Both the position numbers and the translations under genes were made by a program. A stretch of DNA of 64,000 bases. It comes from Nageia nagi. Taxonomy: Eukaryota > Pinophyta. Under the pieces are notes generated by a model. The model saw only the letters and a program-made list of their open reading frames with translations. It did not search any database and was not told the DNA's origin. The stretch is from assembly GCA_050084985.1 (NCBI GenBank), contig JBITNC010000001.1, positions 156,488,001-156,552,000 on the forward strand, written 5' to 3'. This document shows, piece by piece, positions 1 through 11,639 of this stretch; the first letter of the stretch is position 1, and each line of letters begins with the position of its first letter.

Positions 1-835
1 TAAAAAATGAGAAGGATATATGAAAACTAAGACACAAATAGATAAGGTGATGCCAGCTAATAAAGTATCTATCTAAAAAAATGAATAATTTAAGCCAACC
101 TTAAAAAAGGATGAAAAACCAAAATGAAACCAAAAATTTGAAAGAGATACGAAACCTCCTAAGAATTTTACACCTTTATCCGAACCTCTTCAAGATATTT
201 TAAAGAAAATGTTAGATCATAATTTAATAATATTACCTGAACTTAGATAAGATGAAATGAAAAATAAAAATATTAAATGGTATAGAGAAAATGAATTTTG
301 TATTTATCATCAACAAAAGGGTTATGATACAAATCAATGTCATTCATTGAAACATGTGATCCAAGATTTAATTGATGAGGGAAAATTATAGGTAGATACC
401 CCTTTACCAAAACCTAATAAAGAATTAGAGATTTATGAAAATTCTCTTCCAAATCATACAAATAATATTTCATAGAATGCAAATCAAGTAATACATAAGT
501 ACAATCCAAATTACATAGGGTATGTTTCTATGATTAGTGTTTCCACAAGAGCACAAAAGAGTCAAAATAAACAAAATACAATAATGAATCAACAAAATGT
601 AATGCCATAAATACCAAGACATCAACATCCTAAAGTGTTAGTCAAAGGAGCATTACAAAAACAATTAAAAATATCACAAGTTAAATTATCCTTATTTGAT
701 TTGTTACAAAAATCAAAAGATCATCAAGATGCGATGAATCATATTTTACAAAAAATTGAGTTAGATATTAATGATCTTGAAAGTTTTGCTACTCTTATAG
801 GTAACATTAAGCAAATTCAAAACCCATGATTACAT
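1..835 (+). pseudogene. gag: Element 1 gag, C-terminal part with zinc finger
   Basis: Capsid/nucleocapsid remnant. Around 290-345 the frame reads a finger with C, H, H and C spaced as CX2HX4HX4C (ENEFCIYHQQKGYDTNQC), the form typical of plant Tat gag. It aligns with the element 2 gag around 33840-33915, including the flanking phrases TPLSEPL upstream and KGALQKQLKISQVKLSLFDL downstream. An uninterrupted stretch at 635-829 matches the segment of element 2 just before its protease. At least five in-frame stops break the region. The gag N-terminus is off the left edge. Confidence 0.8.
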
Positions 836-1270
836 TTTATGATCATGAAATAAAACATTAGAAAAATCCATTTGGAATTGATCCACCATTACACATTGTA
901 GCAAATATTAATGGAAAGATGTTTAAATGAGTCTTAATTGATGAAGGATCTGTAATAAATATTATATCGACAATTGCTTTTCAAAATTTAAATATTCTAT
1001 TTTCACATATTAAGGTAGCAAATTTACAATTAAAAGCCTTTAATGATACCTTATATCCAACAATTGGATCAATATCTATACCTATTATAGTTAAATAAAA
1101 ATCGTTCAAACTGTGTTACAAGTCATCGAAGGGGATATTACACAATACAATATCCTCTTAGTAATACCTTGGATTAAAGATATGCAATGTGTTCCCTCAA
1201 TGTATCATATTTGTTTAAAATACAATACATAATGGAATAGTACATTATTTCCTTGGAGATGATAATCCAT
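836..1270 (+). pseudogene. Element 1 aspartic protease
   Basis: Retroviral-type protease remnant that would cleave the Gag-Pol polyprotein. The active-site stretch reads LIDEGSVINIIS near 938-973, so the usual D-[ST]-G is D-E-G, as in element 2 (LIDEGLAINIIS). Downstream the phrase LKAFNDTLYPTIGSI matches LQIRAFNDAVCSTLGSI of element 2. The codon just before the catalytic loop is TGA where element 2 has an arginine codon, consistent with CGA to TGA decay. A frameshift follows near 1095. Confidence 0.75.
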
Positions 1271-2480
1271 ATTCACATTGTAACACTACAAGAATTTCTG
1301 ATAAGATCAATCCATCTTCCACTCATTTCTTTATGACATCTTTATCAAAATATTCAAAAGATAATGATAAACAAAATATGTTAAAACAAGAAAAATAAAA
1401 GCAAGTAATGGATAGTCTAGAAATAAGTAATTTATTTTCTAAATCAAATAGTTTAAATCTATAAGAAAAGGAATCCTAGCAAAATTAAACACAAACATTA
1501 AACATGTTGTATGATGCTTCTTCATCTAAAACTAGTGGGATGGTAGCTTCATCTCAAGTGAAATTATCATAGGATAGATTAAATGAAATTTCTCATACAA
1601 TAGCTAAGTTGTCTAATCTAGGTATTGGAGAATATGATATTGATGATGTAATATTTAATATTCCTATTGCTCAAGAAATTGGATGACCTTATCAAGAATC
1701 AAGTGTTGTAGGACAACTTGTTTCACTAGGTGAAAAACCTAATCAAACATTATTTATATATGCAGGAATTGATAAACCTGATGAATAATCTATTTTAAAA
1801 ATTTAGTAAAGAACCATTTTGTAATTTCTTGGACTATTTGTCACCCTATGTGGGATCTTTTTTCCAATGATATTTTGATAAATTTCATTGGAAAGGACAT
1901 AGATTAGGATGATATGAACAAGGCCTATGACATGTAATAGACATGGATTATCAAATGCCTATAGATAAGATGGGATTAGGATATAAAAGTAAAATGAAAT
2001 ATAATTCAAATAAAAACATGATAGAATTAAAACCTAAAAATCTCACATCTGAAGAATCTTTTTACCTATATCATCCATTAAAATTAAATTATGATAGTAC
2101 ATTTGATAAGTTGATACCTAATTATTTATTTAATAATGATATATCAATTAGTATGGTTCAAATTGAACAAATCAACATTGAAAATATAAAAACTATATCT
2201 CTGCAATCCAAAGTAAAAGTAAATTCAACTTTGATTGAAAGCAATATTGGAGAAGCAAAAGAATATGATTTAAGTGATAAAACTTGGATCCCTATAGCCA
2301 ATCAATTAGAAGAAGGATCACATATAGTAATTGAAGAAACTATTGATGTTAATATTAGTGATGATTCTACTAAGCTTAAAATTATTCAGTTAGAAAAATC
2401 TTTAACATAGGAAGAGAAAAAGTTATTTATATCTATTTTGAAAGAAAAATAGGCCATATTTGCATGGACATATGAAGATA
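1271..2480 (+). pseudogene. Element 1 PR-RT linker
   Basis: Low-complexity, hydrophilic polyprotein linker of unknown function. A continuous frame covers 1943-2410. It includes IDKMGLGYKSK and the phrase TWIPIANQLEEGSHIVIEET, which align with IDKRGLGYQNK and SWIPVPNQLEEGSHMLTEKV in element 2. Between those two anchors element 2 has an additional module (31650-32060) that is absent here, so the two related elements differ in linker content. Another conserved phrase is GIGEYDIDDVIFNIPIAQE (1622-1678). Decayed by several stops. Confidence 0.65.
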
Positions 2481-3190
2481 TGCTTGGTATAGCTACCAAT
2501 TTGGTTGTTCATAATCTAGGTCTTAAAGATGATGCTAAACCTATTAAGCAAAAGTTACAAAAAATGAATCCTACAATAGCCTTGATGGTAAAAGAAGAAT
2601 GAAAAAAATTATTATATGCCAAATTTATACAACCAATTGATTATTTAGAATGGATTTCAAATATGATTCCTGTAAAGAAACCAAATGGAAAAATTTGTAT
2701 CTGTACCAATTTTAGGGATTTAAATAAAGCATGTCCTAAAGATGATTTCCCACTTCCCAATATAGATAATTTAGTGCATGCCATGGTAGAACATGAAATG
2801 CTTTCACTTATAGATGGATTTTTTTGGCTATAATCAAATAAATGTTATTCTCGAAGACCAACATAAAATTGCATTTATAACACCATGGGGAACCTTTTAT
2901 TATAAAGTAATGCCCTTTAGTCTTAAAAATGCTGGAACAACATATCAAAGAGCAATGACATACATCTTTCATGATTAATTACATGATATCATAGAAGATT
3001 ATGTCAATGAATTATTGGCTAAGTCTAAAACAAGAGAACAACATCTTGAGATATTGATAAAAATATGTGATAGATTGTTAGAATTTAATGTTCATCTTAA
3101 CCCAAAGAAATGTGTTTTTTGAGTAACTTCAAGAAAACTATTAGGATTCATTATGTCTCAATGAGGAATCAAAATAGATCCTAATAAAAT
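2481..3190 (+). pseudogene. Element 1 reverse transcriptase
   Basis: Copies element RNA into cDNA. Motifs in order: FIQPIDYLEWISNMIPVKK, ICTNFRDLNKACPKDDFPLP (normally CxDFRDLN), LSLIDGF, ITPWGTF, VMPFSLKNAGTTYQRAM and the catalytic box, which reads YVNELLAKS instead of YVDD, so both aspartates of the signature are changed. A run of eight T at about 2818-2825 shifts the frame relative to element 2 right after LIDGF. Several TAA/TGA/TAG codons interrupt it. The enzyme cannot be active. Confidence 0.85.
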
Positions 3191-3928
3191 TAAAGCAATA
3201 ATAGATATGCCTCCTCCTTCCAATATTAAATAATTGCAAAGTTTGCAAGGAAAATTACAAGCAATCAAACATTTTATTTCATAATTGTCAAATAAATGTG
3301 AACCTTTTACTACATTGTTAAAAAAGGGAACCATTTTTCATTGGGGTAAATAACAACAAGAAGCTTTGGATGAAATTAAACAATATTTATTAACACCAAT
3401 GAAATTAAATAATATTTATTAACACCACCAGTATTAAGTCCTCCACGAGCCAATGAACCATTTTTGCTATATTCATTAGCAACAAAAAATGCATTAGGTA
3501 TTATGCTTGCTCAAAAGAATGAAAACAATAAAGAGCAAGCCATATATTACTTTAGTCAAACAATAGTGGATTATGAAATTAAGTATGTATATATGGAAAA
3601 ACTATGTTTAGCCATCATTTTTGCAATGCAAAAGCTTAGGCATTACATGTTAAACCATACTACTTATGTTATTGCAAAAGTTGATCCCATTACATATATG
3701 ATGAATAAAACTTACCAAAATACAAGAAAATTAAAATGGATCATGTATTTAATTAAATTTGATTTACAATTCATCAGTCAAAAATCCATCAAAGGTCACA
3801 TTATAGTTGATTATTTAGTAGAAGTACCTTTACAAGATGATAATCCCCTTATCATAGAATTGCCCAATGAACACATATTTCAATTAGACAATGTTGAATT
3901 ACCAATAGAATTGGAACAAGAATGAGTT
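3191..3928 (+). pseudogene. Element 1 connection and RNase H
   Basis: Ribonuclease H that would remove the RNA strand of the RNA:DNA hybrid. The frame from 3464 reads LATKNALGIMLAQKNENNKEQAIYYFSQTI..., then EKLCLAIIFAMQKLRHYMLNHTTY, the usual Ty3 RNase H landmarks, ending with GHIIVDYLVEVPLQD. Upstream, PPPSNIK and LQGKLQAIKHFI mark the RT/RNase H connection. A 29-bp tandem duplication (3370-3427) breaks the frame just before the domain. Element 2 matches throughout (29712-30395). Confidence 0.85.
3370..3427 (+). repeat. 29-bp tandem duplication in element 1 pol
   Basis: Two head-to-tail copies (3370-3398, 3399-3427) that differ at one base. Element 2 has a single copy at the equivalent point. 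Because 29 is not a multiple of three, the duplication adds a frameshift between the RT connection and RNase H. Confidence 0.85.
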
Positions 3929-4320
3929 ATGACAATACATTTTGATGGATATAAGTGTGAAAAGGGAAGTGGAGTAGGTGTTATATTTGTCACTCCTCAA
4001 GGAATACCAATTTCATACTCATTCAAATTAGATTTTCCTTGTACAAATAATAATGTTGAATATGAAGGCTTAATATTAGCTATTAAGATCACTTTAAAAT
4101 TAAAAATACAAAAAGTAAAACTCATCAAAGATTCATTATTAATTATAAATCAAATTAAAGGAATATTTCAATGTAAAGAACCTTTAATTCAAAAATAAAA
4201 ACAAATAGTTGAAAATTTATTATCTTTATTAACAAAATATGAAATTCAAGCAACTCCTAGATCAAATAATAGATTTGTTGATGCTATGGCATCAATTGGA
4301 TCATTAATACCTTAAAATCC
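3929..4320 (+). pseudogene. Element 1 second (archaeal-type) RNase H
   Basis: Additional RNase H placed between the normal RNase H and integrase, a hallmark of the plant Tat lineage (established family knowledge). The sequence begins MTIHFDGYKCEKGSGVGVIF, continues TNNNVEYEGLILAIK, IKDSLLIINQIKG and SNNRFVDAMASIGS. The acidic residues expected in the active site (D in FDG, E in VEYE, D in KDS, D in VDAMA) are all visible. One TAA (4196-4198) interrupts it after about 89 codons. Confidence 0.85.
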
Positions 4321-5661
4321 TCACCATAAAAACATTCACATTGAAATAGTACAAATAATAGAGTCTACTTTAGAAATACATGATAAAACATAGAAAAAAT
4401 CTATGGTATGACCAATTAGTTAAATGTTTAAGAGATGGAGTTTTACCTAAAGATTCAACAAAATCAGCTATGAAAGCTTTTAAATTATGAGCATATTGTT
4501 ATTGCATGTTAGGTGATATACTATATCAAAGAGGATTTGATGGTATATTATTGTGTTTTTTAGAATGGGTTGATTCACAAATTGCAATTTCATCTGCACA
4601 TGATGGAATATGTGGAGGACATTTTAACAAATTGATTATTACAAAACATCTAATGTGCATGGGATATTATTGGCCTATAATGGAATGTGATTGTATCAAT
4701 TACATTAAAAAATGCATTAAGTGTCAATAGCATGCTCACCTTTTTGTTCAACCTTCGCAAGCGCTACAACTAATGCAATCTTTATGGCCATTTTCATGAT
4801 GGGATTTAGATCTCATAGGACAAATATCCCCTACATCATCAAGAGGTCATAAATTTATTATAATAGCTACTAAATATTTTATGAAATGTGTTGAATCTAT
4901 ACCCATGATTTCAACAAAAGGTCCTAAAATAGCCGAATTCATATTACATCATCTTATCTATCGATTTGGCATTCTTGCTGAAATCGTTACTGATAATGGA
5001 AAATTTTTTAAAAATAAAGAAGTATTAGCATTATGTAAAGCATATCACATATGAATTAGCTTTTCAACACCATATTATCCTTAAGGTAATGGTCAAGCTG
5101 AGGCTATAAATAAATCCATTCAAAGTATTCTAGTTAAAACTGTTAATGATTCCCATAAAGATTGGCATCTTCAAATTCCATATGCTTTATGGTCATATCA
5201 TACAAGCATTAGAACACCAACTAGGGCAACCCCATTTTTCCTTATTTATGGTTCAAAAGTGGTATTACCATTGGAAATAGAAATTCCTTCTTTACAAATT
5301 GATTTATAAGACTATTTAACTGATGAAGCAGCAAGACAAGTAAGATTAGATCAATTATTGCTTTTAGATGAAAAATGAGTCCATGCATTAGAACATATGT
5401 GTGTATACCAAGAAAGTATCAAATGAGGATTTGATAAGAAAGTTAAGATACATGAATTTAATATAGGGGATTTAGTTTTAAAACAAAACCAACAAACATA
5501 TCATATGGAATGCTAATTACATGTTAAATTTGCTCCAAATTGGTTAGGACCTTACATAATTAAGAAAAAATATGGTTCTGGGGCATATCATTTGGATGAT
5601 ATGGAAGGAAATGAAGAGCGTGAACCCATAAACATCATGCATCTTTGACCATTCTATAGTT
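4321..5661 (+). pseudogene. Element 1 integrase
   Basis: Integrates the cDNA. The N-terminal zinc region reads SAHDGICGGHFN then YYWPIMECDCINYIKKCIKCQ (4600-4730). The catalytic core has LDLIGQISP, IVTDNGKFF and GNGQAEAINKS, so the D-D-E residues are present even though the frame carries many stops. The C-terminal part ends KFAPNWLGPYIIKKKYGSGAYHLDDMEG...NIMHL, the conserved Tat tail, without a chromodomain. It matches element 2 integrase (27957-29319) from end to end. Confidence 0.88.
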
Positions 5662-5718
5662 AGAAAAAATATTTACTTTTTGTAAATAGTATATATACAC
5701 GTTGTTTATGTTAAACAA

Positions 5719-7230
5719 ATGATTATGAAATTGATATATATATATATATATTTATATATGTTTAAATGGTCAAAGACTATCCATGTAATGGAAAATAGAA
5801 GAGGACTTCAATGGCTACCTTGGTATGCAAAATATCGATATCTAAGAGATAGAGCTATCACACATGTAACGCAAAATATTACTTTTGAAATGAGAAATTT
5901 CTTACATTTACCTATTGATATACAAAAACTAATAGTATTAAAAAATCAACCTAATCCATATGATGGATGGCGAATAGACAATAAAGGAGATGATATCAAT
6001 TTTTACATTGACAAATCCATGTATTTTGTTGACTTTATGTATTATCATGATCAAGTTGAAAAGATAAATCTAATATGTTTTTTTTGGCCTATGTCCTCAC
6101 CATGATTGATCCTTGATTGTACTTTCCATAGTTGGGTTTTGAACATAGCATATCACACTTCGCAAAATTTAGATCTTCTTTTTAATTGGGTAAGTCAAGT
6201 TGTAGGAGATCTTAATCATCACAAAATGATCTATGATTTCACCACTTCATTTGTCCCAACTCCAAGATGATCTAAAAAGCTAATTCAAAAACTTAATTGT
6301 CACTTTTCTCATATGAAGTCAAGATTTTGTTCATCACCTCCATGCAAAAGTTTAACACGATAATTGCCTTTGAAAATCTTACAAACTCATCTTCCATAAT
6401 TTCAAATTGATAAATCCAATCCAAATTTTGTTGAATGATATTATGATGATAAATATGTAAAAATGCTACAGAGAAACCCATGTAAAGTTATGTCTCAAGT
6501 CTTTTAATTACCTATGGAAATACAAGATAAAATAGCCATGTCTTATTACAATGATCGAAACTTTGAAGCTTGGTTATTAAAACATAATGGGGATAAAGTA
6601 ACTGTTGAAATAGATGCCAAAAAATGTGGATGGAATTAGAGTCAAAAATGATTTTAATTCATTTATTTCATCTACATTAGCCTTATCAAAGACCTAAAAT
6701 TTCTTTGAATTGTATCGATCATGTGAACGTAAAGTATTGGGGACAAATCATATCACTCATTGATGTTGTTAATGACTTAGTAATTTAGTATAATACTCCT
6801 ACAATCCTCAATCATGATATTATATGTGATTACACTTCACTTTTTAGTAAAACATGTTGCATCGATAATGTTATAAATACAAAATTAAGATTTAAAAGGA
6901 TGCTTCAATGAATTAATTTATGAAAGAAAGAAAAACATGAAGTTTATCCTACAAATATTGAAAAGGATTATGTGGATTAACTCATCAAGAATGTACAACC
7001 ATGTTCATCATTATTTATATGTTTCCATTATTGTACACAATCAAGTACACCATCACCTACTCAATTCTTTAATATTGATGAACAATGTTCAAAGTCATCC
7101 ATCAAACAAAGAGTTATCTAAAAGTTTAAATCAAAAGCAGAGGTATTTCAAGTATTTTCATCTCCATTAATCATTTATCCACCAATACATCAACCATCCA
7201 TTCTTGGAATAGGGCCATATTATCTTTGAT
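5719..7230 (+). pseudogene. Element 1 extra ORF: tandem 'LP-IQ / WP-P' modules
   Basis: Coding-like sequence directly downstream of integrase, same strand, that I do not recognise. Module A: LPIDIQKLIV near 5908, DGWRIDNKGD, FFWPMSSP near 6085 with LILDC just after a stop, then MIYDFTTSFVPTP near 6230. Module B: LPMEIQDKIAMSYYNDR near 6508, PYQRPKISLNC near 6684, ICDYTSLFSK near 6825. The same motif order occurs twice in element 2 (26675-27837) and once more in its PR-RT linker. Each module spans roughly 130-150 residues. Decayed by several stops and frameshifts. The role is unknown; the position is where plant elements carry env-like or accessory ORFs. Confidence 0.6.
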
Positions 7231-7319
7231 TGAATCCTCCATATTATTATGTTTTGAAACAAAAAGGTTGGACCATTATTTAAAGATCATCCCATAATAT
7301 TTGAAGAACTTAGTGATTC

Positions 7320-7425
7320 TAAAAAAATATATATATGAATAAAAAAATCTCAAAAAAATCATAAAAATAAAAAAATCCTAAAAAAATAAAAAAAATATAT
7401 ATACTCAAAAATATATAATTTTGAA
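7320..7425 (+). repeat. A-rich short tandem repeats downstream of extra ORF (element 1)
   Basis: Repeated A-rich words of the type AAAAAATCCTAAAAAAATA. A T-rich counterpart in element 2 (26470-26640, opposite strand) has units of the form TTTTTAGGATTTTATAATT. Beyond it, both elements keep a short block (here 7428-7460, CTTGGCTATAGGGTGCGC) that is similar on the corresponding strand near 26430-26465. Confidence 0.6.
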
Positions 7426-7823
7426 GTATCTTGGCTATAGGGTGCGCTACCTTATATATATCCCATTATTAAATTAGGAAATGTTATTCTTATTTGATGA
7501 AAACTATAATGATTTAGATCACTTATCAATTTATATTTATATATTCCCCCTTTCATATATACCATTTGTACACATATTACATCTCATATGTATGATTAAC
7601 ATAATGTTGTTTAAAGTTATCATCATTCTAGCTTCTATTATGACATATGATATTTGAATTTTAGTCAATTTAAGATGATAGATAAACATGTTTGATATCT
7701 TTGGAATATCATGAACTCAAACACTATTCTCACATTTAAAATCTCAAAACAAATAGACATTAAATGTTTTGAAGTATAGTTTTAAAAGAAATATTCTCCC
7801 ATTATTTCACTTCATCCCAAACC

Positions 7824-7866
7824 CCAGGTAAAAAAAAAAGAGATTAAAAAAAAAGAAAGAAAAGAA
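7824..7866 (+). other. Internal polypurine tract, element 1
   Basis: About 40 bases almost entirely A and G on the element's sense strand. Element 2 has a similar purine-rich sense strand next to the same conserved block (complement of 26053-26130, with AAAAAGGGGGGTGAAAAGAG). It resembles a second, central polypurine tract; low complexity is the alternative. Confidence 0.4.
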
Positions 7867-8045
7867 TATATGCTTGGGTCATTGTAGTATCCTCTATCAG
7901 AGCTATGGATGCTTGACTGGCAATAGAGCAAGGCTATAGTGGGATCTAGGGGTTAATCCTTATCAGGGCTATGGATGCCTATCTAGAAATGGGGCATTCC
8001 TCATGAAGAGGCAACATGTCCAAAGAAATTTGGACCACTATATGC
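7867..8045 (+). other. Conserved non-coding block between convergent ORFs (element 1)
   Basis: Highly similar to the reverse complement of 25856-26046 in element 2, although nearby spacer has diverged. It contains two imperfect copies of a ~40-bp unit around GCTATGGATGC (near 7905 and 7962). CpG sites present in element 2 are TG or CA here. No long ORF. It lies between the sense extra ORF and the antisense PMD gene, so it could hold 3'-end signals for both; that role is inference. Confidence 0.6.
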
Positions 8046-8719
8046 ACATAAGGAGAATTGACTTTAAATTATGCTTTTAAAAACATTTAATTTATGGATG
8101 TCTAGAGAAGTAAATGAATATCACCATGTACACATGAGTTCAATATAAAATTCTAATATTATGACTATGTTTTATATCATCTCTAATTGTGTAAATGAAG
8201 TTAAAAGAAATATTGATAAAGCTAGTTAATTGATTGTTTCTTTAATCATGTTATGTTATCAATATTATCCATATATCCCAATATAAAATTATCTTTATTA
8301 TTATTTAAATTGATAAGTGATCTTGTTATTCTAGTTATCTTTTATATTTGTATAACATTTCTTATCATATATTTATTTATACACATACATAGTCAAGAAA
8401 TGAAAAATGATGGATTTCCATACTATTATACTTTAAATATGTCCTATAAAATTTTATTTACAAAAACATCATTGTCTAGTATTTTATAGAACCGTTATGA
8501 TAATAGCATCAAAAAATTTGAACAACATTAAATATATGAAATCATCATAAACTTGAATATATTATTATAAGAAAAATCATTATATACCTATCTACCAATA
8601 TAAAACTAAACATGACATCATCCCAAATATCTTCAACTACTCAATCATATAACATATCAAATCATAACATCTCAAAGTACATCATCTCATAAAAATATAG
8701 ACATATAAAATATATGATC
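8046..8719. other. Spacer, nothing recognised
   Basis: Very AT-rich sequence between the conserved block and the end of the antisense PMD gene. The 78-codon frame at 8253-8489 is hydrophobic and has no counterpart in element 2, so I do not call it a gene. Confidence 0.5.
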
Positions 8720-10764
8720 TCATAAAGTATATAGTCTCATCATCATGATAAAAATATAATATGGGTATCCTCATGGACTACCCCAACCACCAGATCCTCC
8801 TCAAGGACTACTCCAACCACTACCCTAACCTCAAAAACTATAGCAATCTCTTCACTGTCTACTTATCTCTCTAGTGTCATGACAATGAGGAGTAGTACCA
8901 ACAGACCCTATGGAACTAGCTAGTCATGTATCCCTTCATGACTTTGATGATCTAACAATACCTTGAGAGGATGCCCAAGGTATAGTACCCTTGATAGGAG
9001 AGGCTCTTGATCTTGCTTTCCTACCTAGAGAACCTACCATCCATTGAGCACTACTACTAGCTTGATAAGAAGACAAATCAATATGCATATAACTTAATGG
9101 ATGTATGGGATACTACACTCCAAGAGAAAATGGTGGTACACCTATCAACCAAGTTTGAATAATGGCACTATAATAATCTCTCTGCTGATAGATGCCATGA
9201 ACAAATGCTAAAGATCTACTCTTTATACCCCTAATAGTAGGTGTTGCTCCCATCTGATAAGCTTGAGCTCCCTACAGTGATGTATAAGCCTCATCCCTCT
9301 TTTGATGATACCAATCCATGTTAGCTCTATATCTATACATGCATGAGTTGGCTTTCACCAATTGATATTTGAGCTCATAAATATCACCTAGTAAAGTATT
9401 AATACTAGGGATCTAATTCATCAAGATATCACCTTTATCATCATCATCTCTACATGGGACAACTCCCTCCTTAGATAGACTCATTACTCTCTCCTTAAGA
9501 ATAAACTCCTTAGTAGAATCTATCATCCTCTCCCCTCCCTCACTTGCTACTATCTCACCTACAGCTACACCCACCTCCTTAACATAATCAATGTGCTAAT
9601 GAACATGTATACCCTCTCCATCATCCTCACCACCCTCTAACTCAACATGCCACTAAGATCTAAACTCCTTAGTAATGCCAATATCATCTACCCTAGTATC
9701 ATCCTTAGTTAATTCCTCCTCCTGAGTAGGATTTAGCTTTGCATACACTAAATATTGAACACCATCCACTAGGATAGTACCCTCACATTGATATAGCACT
9801 CATGGAAGTGGAATGTCATGAACTAAACCAAACTGGTAGTGTACTCTAACAAACTAAAAAAACTTAAGAAAATCTATTCATCTACCACTCAATACATGTG
9901 GTTTTTGAATACCAGTAATCTCCCTTGCAAGCTCAATCCAAACCAGATATAAATGATAAGGTCTAAACCTCACTTGATTTGGAACTAATTGAGCTAATAT
10001 GTGGTGGTAATAGGACACATCTCACCTAATTCCATCCAATGGATGAATATAAAAATCATCATGCTACAAATGATGCTTGCCTCATACTCTAAATGGCTAC
10101 CAAAACTAGCCATAAAGGGTGAGTTATAGCAATATGCTCAGAAGCCCATGCCTGCAAAGTGATAGTAACTGATAAGGGGGAAAGATGCCCCTAAGAATAA
10201 AAGAATAGCTCTTTATAAATATGAGTTACACTATCTCATGATGTATCATATCTACTATAATCAACAAAAGCAACCATGGAAATCTCCCACCATTAGTATC
10301 TAGGAGAGCATAACACTGAACGAATCCCATCAAATATGAAAAATGTATAGCTCCCATATGATCCTCCATCCAATACTAGTAATATTGGATCCCTCCAAAA
10401 TAATCTTAGAAATAATAGTATCAACTCTATCTACTCCATTAAGATATGAAATCACTAGCAAAGCTTCAGCTCTATCTACCACATGCTGTATCCTTTGACC
10501 ATGGATAGGTAGTTTGTATAATTGATGAATGTCCTCTATAGTGATCATCATCTCCCTATTTGACAGATGAAAGGTTGAAGTACAAGCATCCCATCTATCC
10601 AACAAAGCTACCAATAATGGATACTCCCAATGAATGTGACCCATATATGGGCCCATACCAAATCCAACTATCCTAAAGAATGTGTGATTAGCTAGATCTA
10701 GAAACTCCCTACCCACATGAATGATATAAGGGTATCTACCATGAGGCTTGAAAGTGTCTCAAAC
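8720..10764 (-). pseudogene. Antisense plant-mobile-domain (PMD) gene, exon 2, element 1
   Basis: Minus-strand coding region opposite to the host element. The intact stretch 10330-10716 reads GFGMGPYMGHIHWEYPLLVALLDRW..TFHLSNREMMITIEDIHQLYKLPIHGQ, matching the plant mobile domain (PF10536-type, as in MAIN/MAIL1 and in several plant transposons; family from memory). Further on, DDFYIHPLDGI, VSYYHHILAQLVPNQVRFRPYHLY and a low-complexity acidic part precede a heptad-like stretch (SINTLLGDIYELKYQLVKAN) and a Gly/Ser/Pro-rich tail with GYPY near 8760. It is homologous throughout to 22645-24697 of element 2. Several stops and shifts. A captured host domain is the simplest reading. Confidence 0.75.
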
Positions 10765-11090
10765 TTGCAAATTCATAAAACTTAACTTTAAAAAAAATGG
10801 GCAATTTAACATGAAACATCAATGTTCAAATGTTGGTGTTATAGAATCATCGATGTTTAACATATAAATGTTAATGACCCTGAAACCCTTTGGCTCTAGC
10901 CCATGACCATAATCAAGGGTTTAAAAATTTGTTAAAATAAATAAAAAGTAAAGTCTAAACTACATTCTAATTCAATGGAAACTTTCTAAGTACCTAATTA
11001 TTGTATTTTATAACTAAAAAATTAAAACAAAATGGTTTAAATATCATATATAAGCAAAAATTAAAAAATAAAGTTAGTTTAAAATCCTAC
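10765..11090 (-). other. Predicted intron of antisense PMD gene (element 1)
   Basis: On the minus strand a donor-like GAAGAG|GTAGGATTTT (boundary at 11091/11090) aligns with GAAGAG|GTAGGGTTTT in element 2. The acceptor side ends in AA before GTTTGAG, where element 2 has AG before GTTCGAG, so the acceptor G has mutated to A. The length is 326 bp against 331 bp in element 2. Flanking codons match (PIWEE before, DTFKP after, versus PIREE and DIFEP). Predicted from comparison only. Confidence 0.55.
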
Positions 11091-11345
11091 CTCTTCCCAA
11101 ATAGGTTAGGAATGGCCAACGGAGTGACAATGTGGAGGCATGATAGTCTCATGAGATATCGATAGCTAACAACATCGTAAAAAGCATAAAAAATAAATGA
11201 TAGCTAGCAGATAAGAAAATGATAAGACAAGATAGAAAGTAATAATGAAATTTAAACTTTTTCTTTTTATAATCCTATGACATGGAACATCGATGATCAG
11301 ATAGTGGACGTTGGTGATTCATTGACAAACACCAACATTTTAAAT
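10800..11345. repeat. Degenerate CpG-derived motif clusters near the PMD gene start (element 1)
   Basis: Two clusters (10805-10875 and 11285-11345) of the motif type TCRCYRRYGTT, for example ACATCGATGATC, GGACGTTGGTGATT and AAACACCAACATTT, spaced about 15-30 bp. Element 2 has more CpG-rich versions at the same relative places (22055-22130, 22490-22575). Confidence 0.5.
11091..11240 (-). pseudogene. Antisense PMD gene, candidate exon 1 (element 1)
   Basis: The minus strand ends in ...HCHSVGHS*PIWEE directly before the predicted donor. Element 2 ends ...HSTRCSRPIREE at the same point. The stop and W fit CAA to TAA and CGG to TGG changes. The start codon cannot be chosen, so the upstream limit is a guess. 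Confidence 0.35.
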
Positions 11346-11639
11346 CTACTACCAATGATTTAAGAAAAAAAAAGGAGGTTATGATTATATTTTTCTAAGA
11401 AACTTAAGCTTCATGCATAAAATATTTTAATAATACTTAAGATATTATCAATTTTACAAATATCAAAAATGGTATAATGTGATAAATCATTGTTACATAA
11501 GATTACCTTGAAACCTTGTTATCGAGACAAAGGACAATGTTGTCAAAAACCAATATACTAAAGAGATACTTACATGGCACATGTGTGCTTAGACATTCAA
11601 AATGATATAACAAAAATGTCATGCAACTATCACACAAGC

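Noticed and set aside
5730-5760. TA-rich microsatellite
   Set aside because: Simple sequence, no functional meaning inferred.
6293-6481. Minus-strand 62-codon frame
   Set aside because: Lies opposite the extra ORF of element 1, with no support of its own.
8253-8489. Hydrophobic 78-codon frame that looks like a membrane protein
   Set aside because: AT-rich spacer gives Ile/Leu/Phe codons by composition; element 2 has no counterpart.
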